Assembly (NCBI GenBank): GCA_038043305.1
Contig: JBBTCG010000162.1
Location: 1 to 32,282 of the forward strand
DNA: 32,282 bases
Direction: 5' to 3'
Source: JACRCE01 sp038043305
Lineage (GTDB): Bacteria; Desulfobacterota; GWC2-55-46
Positions 7,414 to 14,764 of the stretch are shown in pieces; position 1 is the stretch's first letter, and every line of letters starts with the position of its first letter. The position numbers and the translations under genes were made by a program. Below the pieces are notes generated by a model that was not told where the DNA came from, did not search any database, and saw only the letters and a program-made list of their open reading frames with translations.

Positions 7414-7516
7414 GTTTCTTAAGTAACGCATCCGTGCGAATTATCGCCCAAACCCCGGTTGGACGCCTCTCGCCCGCCTGAGATAAGCCGTAATCTCCAT
7501 ATCGAAACCGCCTTAC

Positions 7517-7582
7517 GGTTATCAGTGGACGGTTATCAGTTTAAGGATATTATTTTTTCATCATCACTGATAACTGATAACC
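7517..7582. repeat. Direct and inverted ACTGATAACC-type repeats
   Basis: GGTTATCAGT occurs at 7517-7526 and 7531-7540. Its complement ACTGATAACC occurs at 7573-7582, overlapping a second ACTGATAAC at 7566-7574. Together they could form alternative hairpins. This lies in the 288-base spacer 7414-7701, which contains no gene I can support. The 81 residues of open frame upstream of the EamA start lack any signal-peptide or domain character. Confidence 0.7.
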
Positions 7583-7634
7583 TTTCAGGAGGTAAGCCGC
7601 TTAAACCGTTTACTTCATTCAAACGATACCGTTT

Positions 7635-7670
7635 AAGGGGCTGTCTTCTTGATAGACAGCCCCTTTTTTA
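7635..7670 (+). terminator. Strong intrinsic terminator upstream of the EamA gene
   Basis: AAGGGGCTGTCT and AGACAGCCCCTT form a 12-bp stem (7635-7646, 7654-7665) with a 7-base loop and a run of Ts directly after. It ends only 32 bases before the EamA gene start, so either it ends transcription from the receiver gene or it acts as an attenuator in the EamA leader. Confidence 0.88.
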
Positions 7671-7701
7671 TTTGCGACGTCGGCGCGAGGTTTACCAAAC
7701 A

Positions 7702-8637
7702 ATGCAACAGAACAAAAATTCGGCGGCCGGTTATTCCCTTGCCGTGCTTGCCTCGGTTACGTTTTCCGCAAAGGGCATACTGGCAAAGCTTGTGTACGGG
7801 TACGGGGTAGACCCTGAGACGCTTCTTGCATTGAGATTTTTGCTTGCCGCGCCGCTTTTCTGGTTGGCCTTGTATTTTTTTCCGGGCCCAAGGGTAAGCG
7901 CAAAGGATATGGCAATCCTTGCATTGAGCGGTTTTATCGGCCTTTTTTGCGCGGCAATGGCCAATTTTTACGGCCTTTTGTATATTGACGCATCGCTTGA
8001 AAGGATCATCCTGTATGTGTATCCCTCAATAGTGGCGATACTGACGCTTGTATTTTTCAAGGAAAAGGCGGGTGTCAGGTTCTGGGTTTCAATCGCCGTG
8101 ATCTACGCCGGGCTTGCAATAACGCTAAAGCTCCATGAGGGCGTCGGAAGGAGTGAGTTTATTGGCGCGTCCCTTGTATTTATATCAGCCGTGATATTCG
8201 CGGTAAGCTATCTTGTAACAGAGTCCATCGGCGCTCGGGTATCGAGCGTCAGGATGTCGGCCTACACGACGACAACGGCGACATTTGCCTTTGTCGGCGC
8301 TTGGGCCTTTGAAGGCGCGCCAATCCCGCGCTCGCCTGACGTGTGGTGGCTGCTTTTGATAATGGCCGTTGTCTGCACGTTTATTTCCGTCCTGGCCACG
8401 GTAATGTGCATAAAAAAGTTAGGCGCAAGACGCGCCGCCGTGGCGGGCATGATAGGCCCTGTCTCTACCGTATTGCTTGCGTATTTGATCCTTGGCGAAA
8501 CCATTGACGCGGTGCAGGCAATAGGCATGACGCTTGTCATGGCAGGGGTGCTTGCCATATCGCTCCAGACCGTGACGGACGCTGGACTAAGCAAGAGAGG
8601 CGTACAGCCGGACGGATTATCTGCGGAACGGGACTAA
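7702..8637 (+). CDS. EamA/DMT-superfamily transporter
   Basis: 311 aa, the normal length for ten-helix drug/metabolite transporters, with two tandem EamA domains. The start MQQNKNS at 7702 gives an intact first helix (YSLAVLASVTFSAKGILAKLV); the longer open frame from 7459 would add a non-membrane tail reading through the terminator. Hydrophobic helices continue throughout: LLALRFLLAAPLFWLAL, the Y-I-D-A-S-L loop typical of the family, and a second half with VAGMIGPVSTVLLAYLILGE. The substrate is unknown; members export amino acids, metabolites or drugs. It is convergent with the gene at 8718. Confidence 0.9.
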   Translation: MQQNKNSAAGYSLAVLASVTFSAKGILAKLVYGYGVDPETLLALRFLLAAPLFWLALYFFPGPRVSAKDMAILALSGFIGLFCAAMANFYGLLYIDASLERIILYVYPSIVAILTLVFFKEKAGVRFWVSIAVIYAGLAITLKLHEGVGRSEFIGASLVFISAVIFAVSYLVTESIGARVSSVRMSAYTTTTATFAFVGAWAFEGAPIPRSPDVWWLLLIMAVVCTFISVLATVMCIKKLGARRAAVAGMIGPVSTVLLAYLILGETIDAVQAIGMTLVMAGVLAISLQTVTDAGLSKRGVQPDGLSAERD

Positions 8638-8654
8638 AAAAGCCAGCTAAAAAA

Positions 8655-8695
8655 CAAAAGGCATCGCAGGCGATAAACGCCCGCAATGCCTTTTG
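8655..8695. terminator. Bidirectional terminator hairpin between convergent genes
   Basis: CAAAAGGCAT (8655-8664) pairs with ATGCCTTTTG (8686-8695), and the stem continues inward through GC and GGC pairs with two mismatches. On the minus strand it is followed by a T-rich stretch (GTTTTTT), a good terminator for the gene at 8718-9002. On the plus strand the Ts lie within the stem, so it may also end the EamA transcript. Confidence 0.8.
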
Positions 8696-8717
8696 CGTGT
8701 TGCTTTGCCGTTTGGAA

Positions 8718-9002
8718 TTACTTGACCGCCGGGGCTGGTGCCGGAGCTGCCGGTTTTGCACATGTGTTCTTCTTTGCTTCTTCCTTCTTTGCTTCTTCCT
8801 TCTTTGCAGCCTTCTTCTTCTTTGGAGCCTTCTTCACTTTTGGTGCCTTTTCCGGTGTTGCTGCCGGAGCCGGTGTTGCCGCCTTTGCCGGTGCTGCTGC
8901 CGGAGCCGGTGTTGCCGCCTTTTCCTCTGCTGTGGCCATGGTCATCGTGCCGAACGCCACTGTTGCGAGCATCGCAACTGCTACTACGAACATTCTCTTC
9001 AT
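8718..9002 (-). CDS. Exported Ala/Pro/Lys-rich low-complexity protein
   Basis: 94 aa. The start at 9002 is set by a strong AGGAGG site 8 bases upstream. Residues 1-26 (MKRMFVVAVAMLATVAFGTMTMATA) are a classic signal peptide with an AxA-like cleavage site. The mature part is low complexity: Ala-Pro-rich tandem blocks (PAPAAAPAK, PAPAATPEK), then a strongly basic Lys/Glu-Ala stretch and an Ala-Pro tail with one Cys. It has no fold I can name. Similar proteins in other bacteria are thought to bind cell wall or nucleic acid through charge, but that is inference. Confidence 0.8.
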   Translation of the reverse strand: MKRMFVVAVAMLATVAFGTMTMATAEEKAATPAPAAAPAKAATPAPAATPEKAPKVKKAPKKKKAAKKEEAKKEEAKKNTCAKPAAPAPAPAVK

Positions 9003-9179
9003 CGAAAAGCCTCCTGTAAGAAATTTTGCAAACTTACCGTTAGAGATGCACAAAACATGCCATACAAATAAACTCTTTAGAATCAGAGAGTTAAGGAACT
9101 ATCCATCCAGCATCCAACTATATTTGCACCTTTTGGTGTTTTTGATGTATTTTTTGGTGCGCCTCAACACGCTACTCGC

Positions 9180-10199
9180 TTAAAACATCATATGGAACGC
9201 TATACCAAGGAATGTTGCATAACACAGGCCATTGACCATGAGCATCCTCGTTGTAATGCCTTTGCCCCTCAGCGCAAGGTAGTAAAGCCATACGCCTGCA
9301 ATGATGGTAATGAGTCCGCTTGCAAGCACGGTAAGGTTTATGGTCCATGGCGTCAGAAAGATGCCGATTGCAGGCAGGAGGCTCCCTTGAAAGACCATGG
9401 CGCCGGTTATATTTCCTGCGGCGAGCGTGTCCTTGCCGTTCCTTGTCCACAGGATGCTGTTTATCTTTTCAGGCAATTCGGTTGCAACCGGCACGATGAG
9501 GAGGGAGAGCGCTATGACCGGGATGCCGACCACCTCAGCGAGGTGCTCAATCCCGTGGACAAAACCCTTTGCCCCGATGACGATAAGGCCGAGCGCAACG
9601 AGCAGTTGAACAAGCACCCAGAAAAGATGCTCCGTGAATATCCTTGACAGATACAATGGCTTTGACTCCTCCGTAGAGTGGCCCTCGCCCACGAGCGCAG
9701 CGCTTGCCTTTATCGTCTCCATCACGTAATAAAAGTAGGTTAGGACAAGCACTAAAGAGACGAATATGCGAAGGAGCCTGTAGTCATAAGGCGTAAAGGC
9801 GACAAGGAACGAGAGCGTAAAGGCGAAGAGAAAAAACTCCATGTCCCGCTTGAAGCCCGTCTTTTCCGGCGTGAACGGAGCGCCTCCCCTTGCGCCTTTG
9901 AATACCAAGAGGCCAATGCCGATGAGAAACATGGCAAGCGTGGAGAGCATGAACGGCGCTCCCATGATTGCGCCGACGCCGACCTCCTCGCTCATCTTGG
10001 CGGAATTGCCGCCAAATATCGCCACGAGCGGCACCATCGTCTCAGGCAGGGCCGTGCCTACCGCGGCAAAGAGGCTGCCTGTAACGCCTTCCGAGAATTT
10101 GAGCCGTGCGCCGAGCGTCTCAACCGCGTTGGTGAATATCTCGCTTGCCGCGACTATGACGACAAGATAAAATGCGAGCGTAAGAAGTTCGTAGGTCAA
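9180..10199 (-). CDS. Na+/Ca2+ exchanger-family (CaCA) membrane protein
   Basis: 339 aa, all-membrane. CaCA proteins exchange Ca2+ or other cations for Na+ or H+ across the inner membrane through two inverted alpha repeats. Both are visible: GTALPETMVPLVAIFGG near residue 50 and VATELPEKINSILW near residue 246, each with the acidic residue used for cation binding. Start codon is TTG at 10199, supported by AAAGGAG 6 bases upstream. The gene begins 11 bases after the ResB-like gene's stop, so the two are co-transcribed. The link to cytochrome c maturation is not obvious. Confidence 0.85.
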   Translation of the reverse strand: MTYELLTLAFYLVVIVAASEIFTNAVETLGARLKFSEGVTGSLFAAVGTALPETMVPLVAIFGGNSAKMSEEVGVGAIMGAPFMLSTLAMFLIGIGLLVFKGARGGAPFTPEKTGFKRDMEFFLFAFTLSFLVAFTPYDYRLLRIFVSLVLVLTYFYYVMETIKASAALVGEGHSTEESKPLYLSRIFTEHLFWVLVQLLVALGLIVIGAKGFVHGIEHLAEVVGIPVIALSLLIVPVATELPEKINSILWTRNGKDTLAAGNITGAMVFQGSLLPAIGIFLTPWTINLTVLASGLITIIAGVWLYYLALRGKGITTRMLMVNGLCYATFLGIAFHMMF

Positions 10200-10210
10200 T
10201 TGTTTCTCCT

Positions 10211-11260
10211 TTAGTTTCCCGACTGTTCCCGGCTCACCAGTTCGCTTTTCTCGCCCCTTGCGAAGAGCAACACCGCCGAGCCGCCCACAAGCAGCGCTGA
10301 ACCGATGATTATAAACCAGATACCGGGGTCTTTGTTTATCGTATAGACCGCGAACTGGCTGAATATGTAGTCGTCAAGCCTGATATGCCTTTTTCCAAGC
10401 CTTGTCTCTGAGCCGGGTCTTGATAGTTGAAGGTACGCCAGCGCCCCGTCGCTTGACATTATCTCTACATGCGGATTGCGATATTCGCTTGAACGGGAGT
10501 ACGCTTGTCCGCCTCCAGCGCCGTCGTCAACGGCAAAGTCGGGGAAGATGGCCCCGAGCGCGAAGACCGCCCCGTCAGGGGTCTTGAAAACATTGCCCAG
10601 CGTTGCGTCAACCTTCGCTCCGTCAACGTCCAGTACAAGTCCGGTCGGCGTAGCGCCATGATCAACGTGGTAGAAGGCGATGCCTTTGTATATGAGCGGG
10701 TTGTTTATCTCTATGTCCTTTGTAAGTATCTCTTTGCCATCGTCGAGAAGCGTTACCGTTGACCTGAGATATTCCGTGCCGCCTGTCCCGGACGCTTTGA
10801 CCTCCATGTCGTCAAGGCGCATGTAGAGTCCTTTGGCGTTGGGCACAGGAGACGCCTCTCCCTGTATGACGACGTTGCCCTGACTTCTAAAGCCCCAGAC
10901 GCTGCCCACGAGGTGTCCGAGCAGAGCGACAAGAAAGCCGATATGCACGACATGCGGCAAGAAGGAGCGCCATGGCATCTTGTTTTTCAGGATTGCATAT
11001 ATCTTGTCAACGGTGCATGAGACAAGGTGCAGCGCAAAGGCGGCCATTAAGACTATGAGCGCGATTATCCAGAAGGCATGAGCGGACATCCTGGCGCCTT
11101 CCCGCATGAGGAACGGCAACAACACGGCCTCGTCAAGACGCCCGTATAACTGAGGGTGTCTTACGGTCAGCATCGAACCCCACGCCGCAACAACGACAAT
11201 CAAGACCGTAAAGACAATGGTAAGTTTTATTGAAGTAAGAAAAGCCCAGAGTCGTTTCAC
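10211..11260 (-). CDS. ResB-like cytochrome c biogenesis membrane protein
   Basis: 349 aa. ResB/Ccs1 works with CcsA/ResC in system II cytochrome c maturation, carrying haem across the membrane to apocytochromes. The N-terminus LTSIKLTIVFTVLIVVVAAWGSML is the family's first helix; two further helices (AFWIIALIVLMAAFALHL and FLPHVVHIGFLVALLGHLVGSVWG) carry His residues, followed by a periplasmic domain and a last helix near 320-340. Length is shorter than the longest ResB (over 450 aa) but usual for the compact type. Start is GTG at 11260 with GGAAG upstream. No CcsA gene is in the window. It could serve the multihaem cytochrome near 3146-5272. A TATAAT on the minus strand at 11290-11295 is a possible promoter without a clear -35. 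Confidence 0.85.
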   Translation of the reverse strand: MKRLWAFLTSIKLTIVFTVLIVVVAAWGSMLTVRHPQLYGRLDEAVLLPFLMREGARMSAHAFWIIALIVLMAAFALHLVSCTVDKIYAILKNKMPWRSFLPHVVHIGFLVALLGHLVGSVWGFRSQGNVVIQGEASPVPNAKGLYMRLDDMEVKASGTGGTEYLRSTVTLLDDGKEILTKDIEINNPLIYKGIAFYHVDHGATPTGLVLDVDGAKVDATLGNVFKTPDGAVFALGAIFPDFAVDDGAGGGQAYSRSSEYRNPHVEIMSSDGALAYLQLSRPGSETRLGKRHIRLDDYIFSQFAVYTINKDPGIWFIIIGSALLVGGSAVLLFARGEKSELVSREQSGN

Positions 11261-11357
11261 TTTGTTTCTTCCATTCAGAACATCCTACGATTATACGGCA
11301 TAATAGTATATCACGGCGGGAGATTGATTGCACCTACCTTTTCGCGGGGGATTTTCC

Positions 11358-11388
11358 TTGTCCAGCCGTTGAAATTTTATGATAGAAT
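11358..11388 (+). promoter_or_regulatory. Extended -10 promoter of queD, probably leaderless
   Basis: TGATAGAAT has the TGn extension plus TAGAAT at 11383-11388. A weak TTGTCC -35 lies 19 bases upstream. Only six As separate the -10 box from the queD ATG at 11395, so transcription should start at or next to the A of the start codon. No Shine-Dalgarno is present. Confidence 0.6.
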
Positions 11389-11394
11389 AAAAAA

Positions 11395-11763
11395 ATGTTT
11401 GAACTGACCATATTGACATCATTTTCATCGGCGCATAATCTGCGCGGGTATAACGGCGCGTGTGAGAACCTTCACGGCCATAACTGGCGCGTGGAGGTGT
11501 CAATCAAGGCCGAGGCAACGGCCTCTGACGGCATGGTAATGGACTTTAAGGAGCTAAAGGCTGACGTGAAGGAAATAATCGCGTCCCTTGACCATAAGTA
11601 TCTCAATGAAACGCCGCCGTTCGACAAGCAAAACCCAACCGCCGAACTCATCTCAAGGCACATATATCAAGCGCTCAAGGCGTCGCTTGCCCAAAGTGGC
11701 GTCAGCGTAAACAAGGTGCTGGTGTGGGAGTCGGACAACGCGGGCGCGGCCTATTATGAATAA
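11395..11763 (+). CDS. queD: 6-carboxytetrahydropterin synthase QueD
   Basis: 122 aa, the size of QueD/PTPS-family enzymes. QueD converts 7,8-dihydroneopterin triphosphate into 6-carboxy-5,6,7,8-tetrahydropterin, the second step in making queuosine and other 7-deazapurines. The zinc ligands are His14, His27 and His29 and the catalytic Cys is Cys23 (in CENLHGH); the DHKYLN and VWES motifs are also present. It overlaps folE2 by 8 bases (ATGAATAA), so enzyme steps one and two are co-translated. Later steps (QueE, QueC, QueF) are not in the window. The family also includes eukaryotic 6-pyruvoyl tetrahydropterin synthase, but the bacterial context favours QueD. Confidence 0.93.
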   Translation: MFELTILTSFSSAHNLRGYNGACENLHGHNWRVEVSIKAEATASDGMVMDFKELKADVKEIIASLDHKYLNETPPFDKQNPTAELISRHIYQALKASLAQSGVSVNKVLVWESDNAGAAYYE

Positions 11764-12541
11764 AAAAGAGCTGCGCGACATACAGTCCGGCCCGGACTTC
11801 AGGCGCATCAGCATTGACAAGGTCGGCGTCAAGGACGTCGCGTATCCCATCATAGTCCTTGACAAGAAGAACAAATTCCAGCACACCATCGCCTCAATCA
11901 ATATGTACGTTGACCTTCCGCATCAGTTCAAGGGCACGCACATGAGCAGGTTCGTCGAGATCCTCAACGAGCACAGGCGCGAGATAACGATACACAACTT
12001 TCCAATCATACTTGAAAAGATGAAAAAACGCTTCAACGCGTCAACGGCGCATCTTGAGGTGGAGTTTCCGTATTTCATCGAAAAGGCGGCGCCGGTTTCA
12101 AAGGCAAAGGGACTTATGGAGTATCGCTGCTCATACAGGGGCACACTTGCCACGGAGCGCGACTTTGTCGTTGACGTGCGCGTTCCGGTCCTGACGGTCT
12201 GCCCCTGCTCAAAGGAGATAAGCGACAGGGGCGCGCATAACCAACGGGGGCTTGTAACGGTCTCCATGCGCTTCAACGGCTTTGTGTGGATAGAGGACAT
12301 CATAAAGACGGTGGAGGCGTCGGCGTCCAGCCCGGTCTATTCGCTCCTGAAAAGGGTGGACGAGAAATACGTGACGGAAAAATCCTTTGACAATCCCATG
12401 TTCGTCGAGGACGTTGTCAGGGAGGTGGCCATGAATCTTGGCAAGATGAAAAAGATAAAATGGTTTCGCGTCGAGGCCGAGAACTGGGAGTCCATCCACA
12501 ACCACAGCGCGTATGCCTTCGTGGAGAGGGAAAGAGGGTAG
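11756..12541 (+). CDS. folE2: GTP cyclohydrolase FolE2 (type IB)
   Basis: 261 aa. FolE2 opens GTP to 7,8-dihydroneopterin triphosphate, feeding folate and queuosine synthesis; unlike FolE1 it does not need zinc and works with other metals. The signature VCPCSKEISDRGAHNQRG is visible, with Cys149, Cys151 and His161 at positions expected for the active site. The C-terminal SIHNHSAYAFVE is typical. It directly follows and overlaps queD, so its main product probably feeds queuosine. No FolE1 gene is in the window, so whether this is the only cyclohydrolase cannot be told. Confidence 0.94.
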   Translation: MNKKELRDIQSGPDFRRISIDKVGVKDVAYPIIVLDKKNKFQHTIASINMYVDLPHQFKGTHMSRFVEILNEHRREITIHNFPIILEKMKKRFNASTAHLEVEFPYFIEKAAPVSKAKGLMEYRCSYRGTLATERDFVVDVRVPVLTVCPCSKEISDRGAHNQRGLVTVSMRFNGFVWIEDIIKTVEASASSPVYSLLKRVDEKYVTEKSFDNPMFVEDVVREVAMNLGKMKKIKWFRVEAENWESIHNHSAYAFVERERG

Positions 12542-12558
12542 CTTTTTATCTGATAATA

Positions 12559-12584
12559 GTTGGGTTACGCTGCGCTAACCCAAC
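12559..12584. repeat. REP palindrome, copy A
   Basis: Inverted arms GTTGGGTTA and TAACCCAAC flank an 8-base centre. Same sequence and orientation as copy C at 13312-13337, with shared right flank CCTAC and CTACTT. The extended RAYT reading frame ends exactly at its edge. Confidence 0.9.
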
Positions 12585-13304
12585 CTACCCTACTTGAGTT
12601 GATGGCAGACGTCGCGGACGGAGTTGTTTACATCGATGGAGTAACAACGGAAAAGGTCGAAATGGAGATAGCCGCCTAAGGCTATTTACACACCTATTGA
12701 CAAGACCTCGATTTAATAAAGCATCGTAGGTTGGGTTAGCGCAGCGTAACCCAACTATTATTCTCGCCCCACACCTTCTAACGCTTTTCTCGCGTCCTAC
12801 TCCCCAATCGCTGCCGTAAATGCCACGGCTTACGTAACTGTGAAAACTCGAATAAGCCCAATCCACGGGCGACTTGACAAGACCGTGCCTTACCGGATTG
12901 TAATTGTAGTGGATATACTCGACGTGTTTATTGAAGTCGTCATCGTTCCTGATATTATGCTCCCAGAAACGGCGCTGCCATATCCCCTGTTCGCCCTTGC
13001 TTGCCCTTGAAGGAGATATGGAGCATTTAGTTTTATCATCGAACCGCTTGCTGAAATAGCTTTTGATGAGTCTCCATCGCGTCGAGAAGTCATTGTCGTT
13101 TTCAGGCAACGTCCAGATGCAATGGATATGGTCCGGCAACAAGACAAAGGCGTCCATCTCAAACGGATATTGTCTTTTCACATGGTCAAACGATTCACCT
13201 GCAAGCCGGGCGTTGTCTTTCCCGCACAGTAAGTTTTCCCTCCGATGAGTAACCACCGTAAAGAAAAATGTCGCGCCCTTTTCTTTTGATCTCCGGTATC
13301 GCAT
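12585..13304 (-). CDS. REP-associated tyrosine transposase (RAYT), frameshifted tail
   Basis: 239 aa in the open frame, but the native protein is probably about 182 aa. RAYTs are single-strand DNA transposases of the IS200/IS605 Y1 type that act on REP palindromes. The HUH motif is His59-Ile-His61 in LLPDHIHCIW; the catalytic Tyr is probably Tyr130 in VEYIHYNYNPVRHG. The DNA there repeats TACAAT twice, adding YN to the usual YIHYNPV. The tail beyond residue 170 reads through REP copy B and stops at copy A. Deleting one C of the pair at 12796-12797 gives the family-like ending DARKALEGVGRE and two stop codons (12755-12760) exactly at REP B. The start lies 7 bases from REP copy C and has no Shine-Dalgarno. 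The core seems intact. Confidence 0.85.
   Translation of the reverse strand: MRYRRSKEKGATFFFTVVTHRRENLLCGKDNARLAGESFDHVKRQYPFEMDAFVLLPDHIHCIWTLPENDNDFSTRWRLIKSYFSKRFDDKTKCSISPSRASKGEQGIWQRRFWEHNIRNDDDFNKHVEYIHYNYNPVRHGLVKSPVDWAYSSFHSYVSRGIYGSDWGVGREKSVRRCGARIIVGLRCANPTYDALLNRGLVNRCVNSLRRLSPFRPFPLLLHRCKQLRPRRLPSTQVG
12730..12755. repeat. REP palindrome, copy B (inverted)
   Basis: Same palindrome as copies A and C but in the opposite orientation, so the RAYT gene lies between two inverted REPs (B and C). This copy is translated within the frameshifted RAYT tail. Confidence 0.9.
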
Positions 13305-13311
13305 TGATATT

Positions 13312-13337
13312 GTTGGGTTACGCTGCGCTAACCCAAC
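13312..13337. repeat. REP palindrome, copy C
   Basis: GTTGGGTTA and TAACCCAAC arms around an 8-base centre, lying between the RAYT start (13304) and the stop codon of the SPFH gene (13343). The SPFH gene ends 6 bases outside it. Confidence 0.9.
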
Positions 13338-13342
13338 CTACG

Positions 13343-14260
13343 CTACTTCACCTGCTGTTGCTGTTTGACGACCGTCATTACCGTGGCAATGAGGGACGAT
13401 ATGTCGCCGAAGTTTGCGGGCAGTATGAGCGTGTTGTTGTGCTTTGCGAGCAGGCCGAACTGATCAACAAGCCTCTCGGCCACCCTTAGCTGCACGGCCT
13501 CCATGCCGCCGTCGGCCTTTGTCGCCTCGGCCACGGCCTTCAATCCGTCGGCCGTTGCCGTGGCAATGGCGCGTATGGCCTCGGCCTGCCCGATGGCCTC
13601 GTTTATCTGCTTCTGACGAATGGCCTCTGATTCGAGCACCACCTTCTGCCTTTGTCCCTCGGCCACGTTTATAGCGGACTGCTTCTCTCCCTCTGACTGT
13701 AGGATTACGGCGCGCCTCTCCCTTTCCGCCTGCATCTGTTTTTCCATCGCCAGGAGAACGGTCTTGGGAGGCACTATGTTCTTTATCTCGTATCTTAATA
13801 TCTTCACGCCCCAGAGCTTTGATGCCTCGTTAATAGCGCTCACGATGGCCGCATTTACGAGCGTCCTCTCCTCAAAGGTCTTGTCAAGGTCAATCTTGCC
13901 CATCTCGCTTCGCATGGTGGTCTGGGCAAGCTGCGTAATGCCGAAGAGGTAGTTGCCGATGCCGTAGGAGGCCATCCTCGCATCCCCCACCTGTATGAAT
14001 ATCACGCCGTCAACGCCCACCTGCACGTTGTCCCGCGTGATGCAAACCTGTTCAGGGATGTCAACAGCCTGCTCCTTTAATGAGTGCCTGTAGGCAACAG
14101 TGTCAACGAACGGGATTATATAGGTAATGCCCGCGTACACAGTCTTGTTGAACTGACCGAGGCGCTCCACGACGTAAGCGCTTTGCTGCGGGATGATGCG
14201 AACGCCCCTGATTATGCCGATAACCACGATGATGGCGATGCCAAGAAGAACGTATTCCAC
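13343..14260 (-). CDS. SPFH/stomatin-like membrane protein (QmcA type)
   Basis: 305 aa. SPFH proteins form large membrane-bound oligomeric cages or microdomain scaffolds, often working with FtsH-like proteases. Residues 3-20 are the membrane anchor; the band-7 domain follows (IPQQSAYVVERLGQF, PFVDTVAYRHSLKEQAVDIP, ITRDNVQVGVDGVIFIQV). Then comes the coiled-coil region rich in Glu, Arg and Ala (AMEKQMQAERERRAVILQSEGEKQ) that ends with Gly/Ala repeats. The start is GTG at 14260 with AAGGAG 8 bases upstream. It lies 14 bases after the NfeD gene; SPFH-NfeD is a conserved pair, and NfeD is thought to act on stomatin-type partners. Confidence 0.92.
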   Translation of the reverse strand: MEYVLLGIAIIVVIGIIRGVRIIPQQSAYVVERLGQFNKTVYAGITYIIPFVDTVAYRHSLKEQAVDIPEQVCITRDNVQVGVDGVIFIQVGDARMASYGIGNYLFGITQLAQTTMRSEMGKIDLDKTFEERTLVNAAIVSAINEASKLWGVKILRYEIKNIVPPKTVLLAMEKQMQAERERRAVILQSEGEKQSAINVAEGQRQKVVLESEAIRQKQINEAIGQAEAIRAIATATADGLKAVAEATKADGGMEAVQLRVAERLVDQFGLLAKHNNTLILPANFGDISSLIATVMTVVKQQQQVK

Positions 14261-14274
14261 GATTGAGTCTCCTT

Positions 14275-14718
14275 TTAAGCTATTTTTTTAATCTTTACCC
14301 TTATGCCTTCTATAGCGATTATCTCGACGCTCGTTCCCTCTGCGATGTCTTCGGGCGCATCGCTTACGGCGGTCCATATCGAGCCTCTGTGGCGTATCTC
14401 TCCCTCTCCTCCGCACGGTATGGCCTTTGTAACCTCGGCCTTTTGCCCGATGTCATCGGACATCTGCGCACCGGAGGCCCCAAACAGGGTGCGGGCGGCC
14501 TTTCTCAACACGACGAGAAGCAATAGGGATGAGGCTGAAAACGCGATAAGCTGCGTGTTCGTCTCAGGCGTTACGCCCGCCCATGTCAGGACAGCGGTTA
14601 TAATGGCGCCCAAGCCAAGAAACATCAGGACAAACGTAAAGGTGGTAAGCTCAAGTATTATGAGCGCAAGGCCGATTATTGCCCATACGACAGCGGGTGA
14701 AAGACCTAACTGCGGCAT
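14275..14718 (-). CDS. NfeD-like membrane protein
   Basis: 147 aa. The ATG at 14718 has a CGGAGG ribosome site about 8 bases upstream; the open frame extends upstream but without a start of this quality. Three hydrophobic segments come first (VVWAIIGLALIILEL, FTFVLMFLGLGAIITAVLTW and LIAFSASSLLLLVVLR), then a soluble OB-fold-like domain (GQKAEVTKAIPCGGEGEIRHRGSIWTA, with VEIIAIEGIRVKIKKI at the end). This is the short NfeD type without the ClpP-like protease part. It is encoded directly before its usual partner, the SPFH protein. Confidence 0.9.
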   Translation of the reverse strand: MPQLGLSPAVVWAIIGLALIILELTTFTFVLMFLGLGAIITAVLTWAGVTPETNTQLIAFSASSLLLLVVLRKAARTLFGASGAQMSDDIGQKAEVTKAIPCGGEGEIRHRGSIWTAVSDAPEDIAEGTSVEIIAIEGIRVKIKKIA

Positions 14719-14764
14719 CTCAAAAACCTCCGATATTCTTAAAATGTTATATGAGGACGAACGC

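Noticed and set aside
7459..7701. N-terminal extension of the EamA frame by 81 residues
   Set aside because: It runs through the repeat region and the terminator and has no membrane or domain character; the family start is at 7702.
11300..11394. preQ1 riboswitch before queD
   Set aside because: The spacer has no such fold, and the promoter leaves no untranslated leader.
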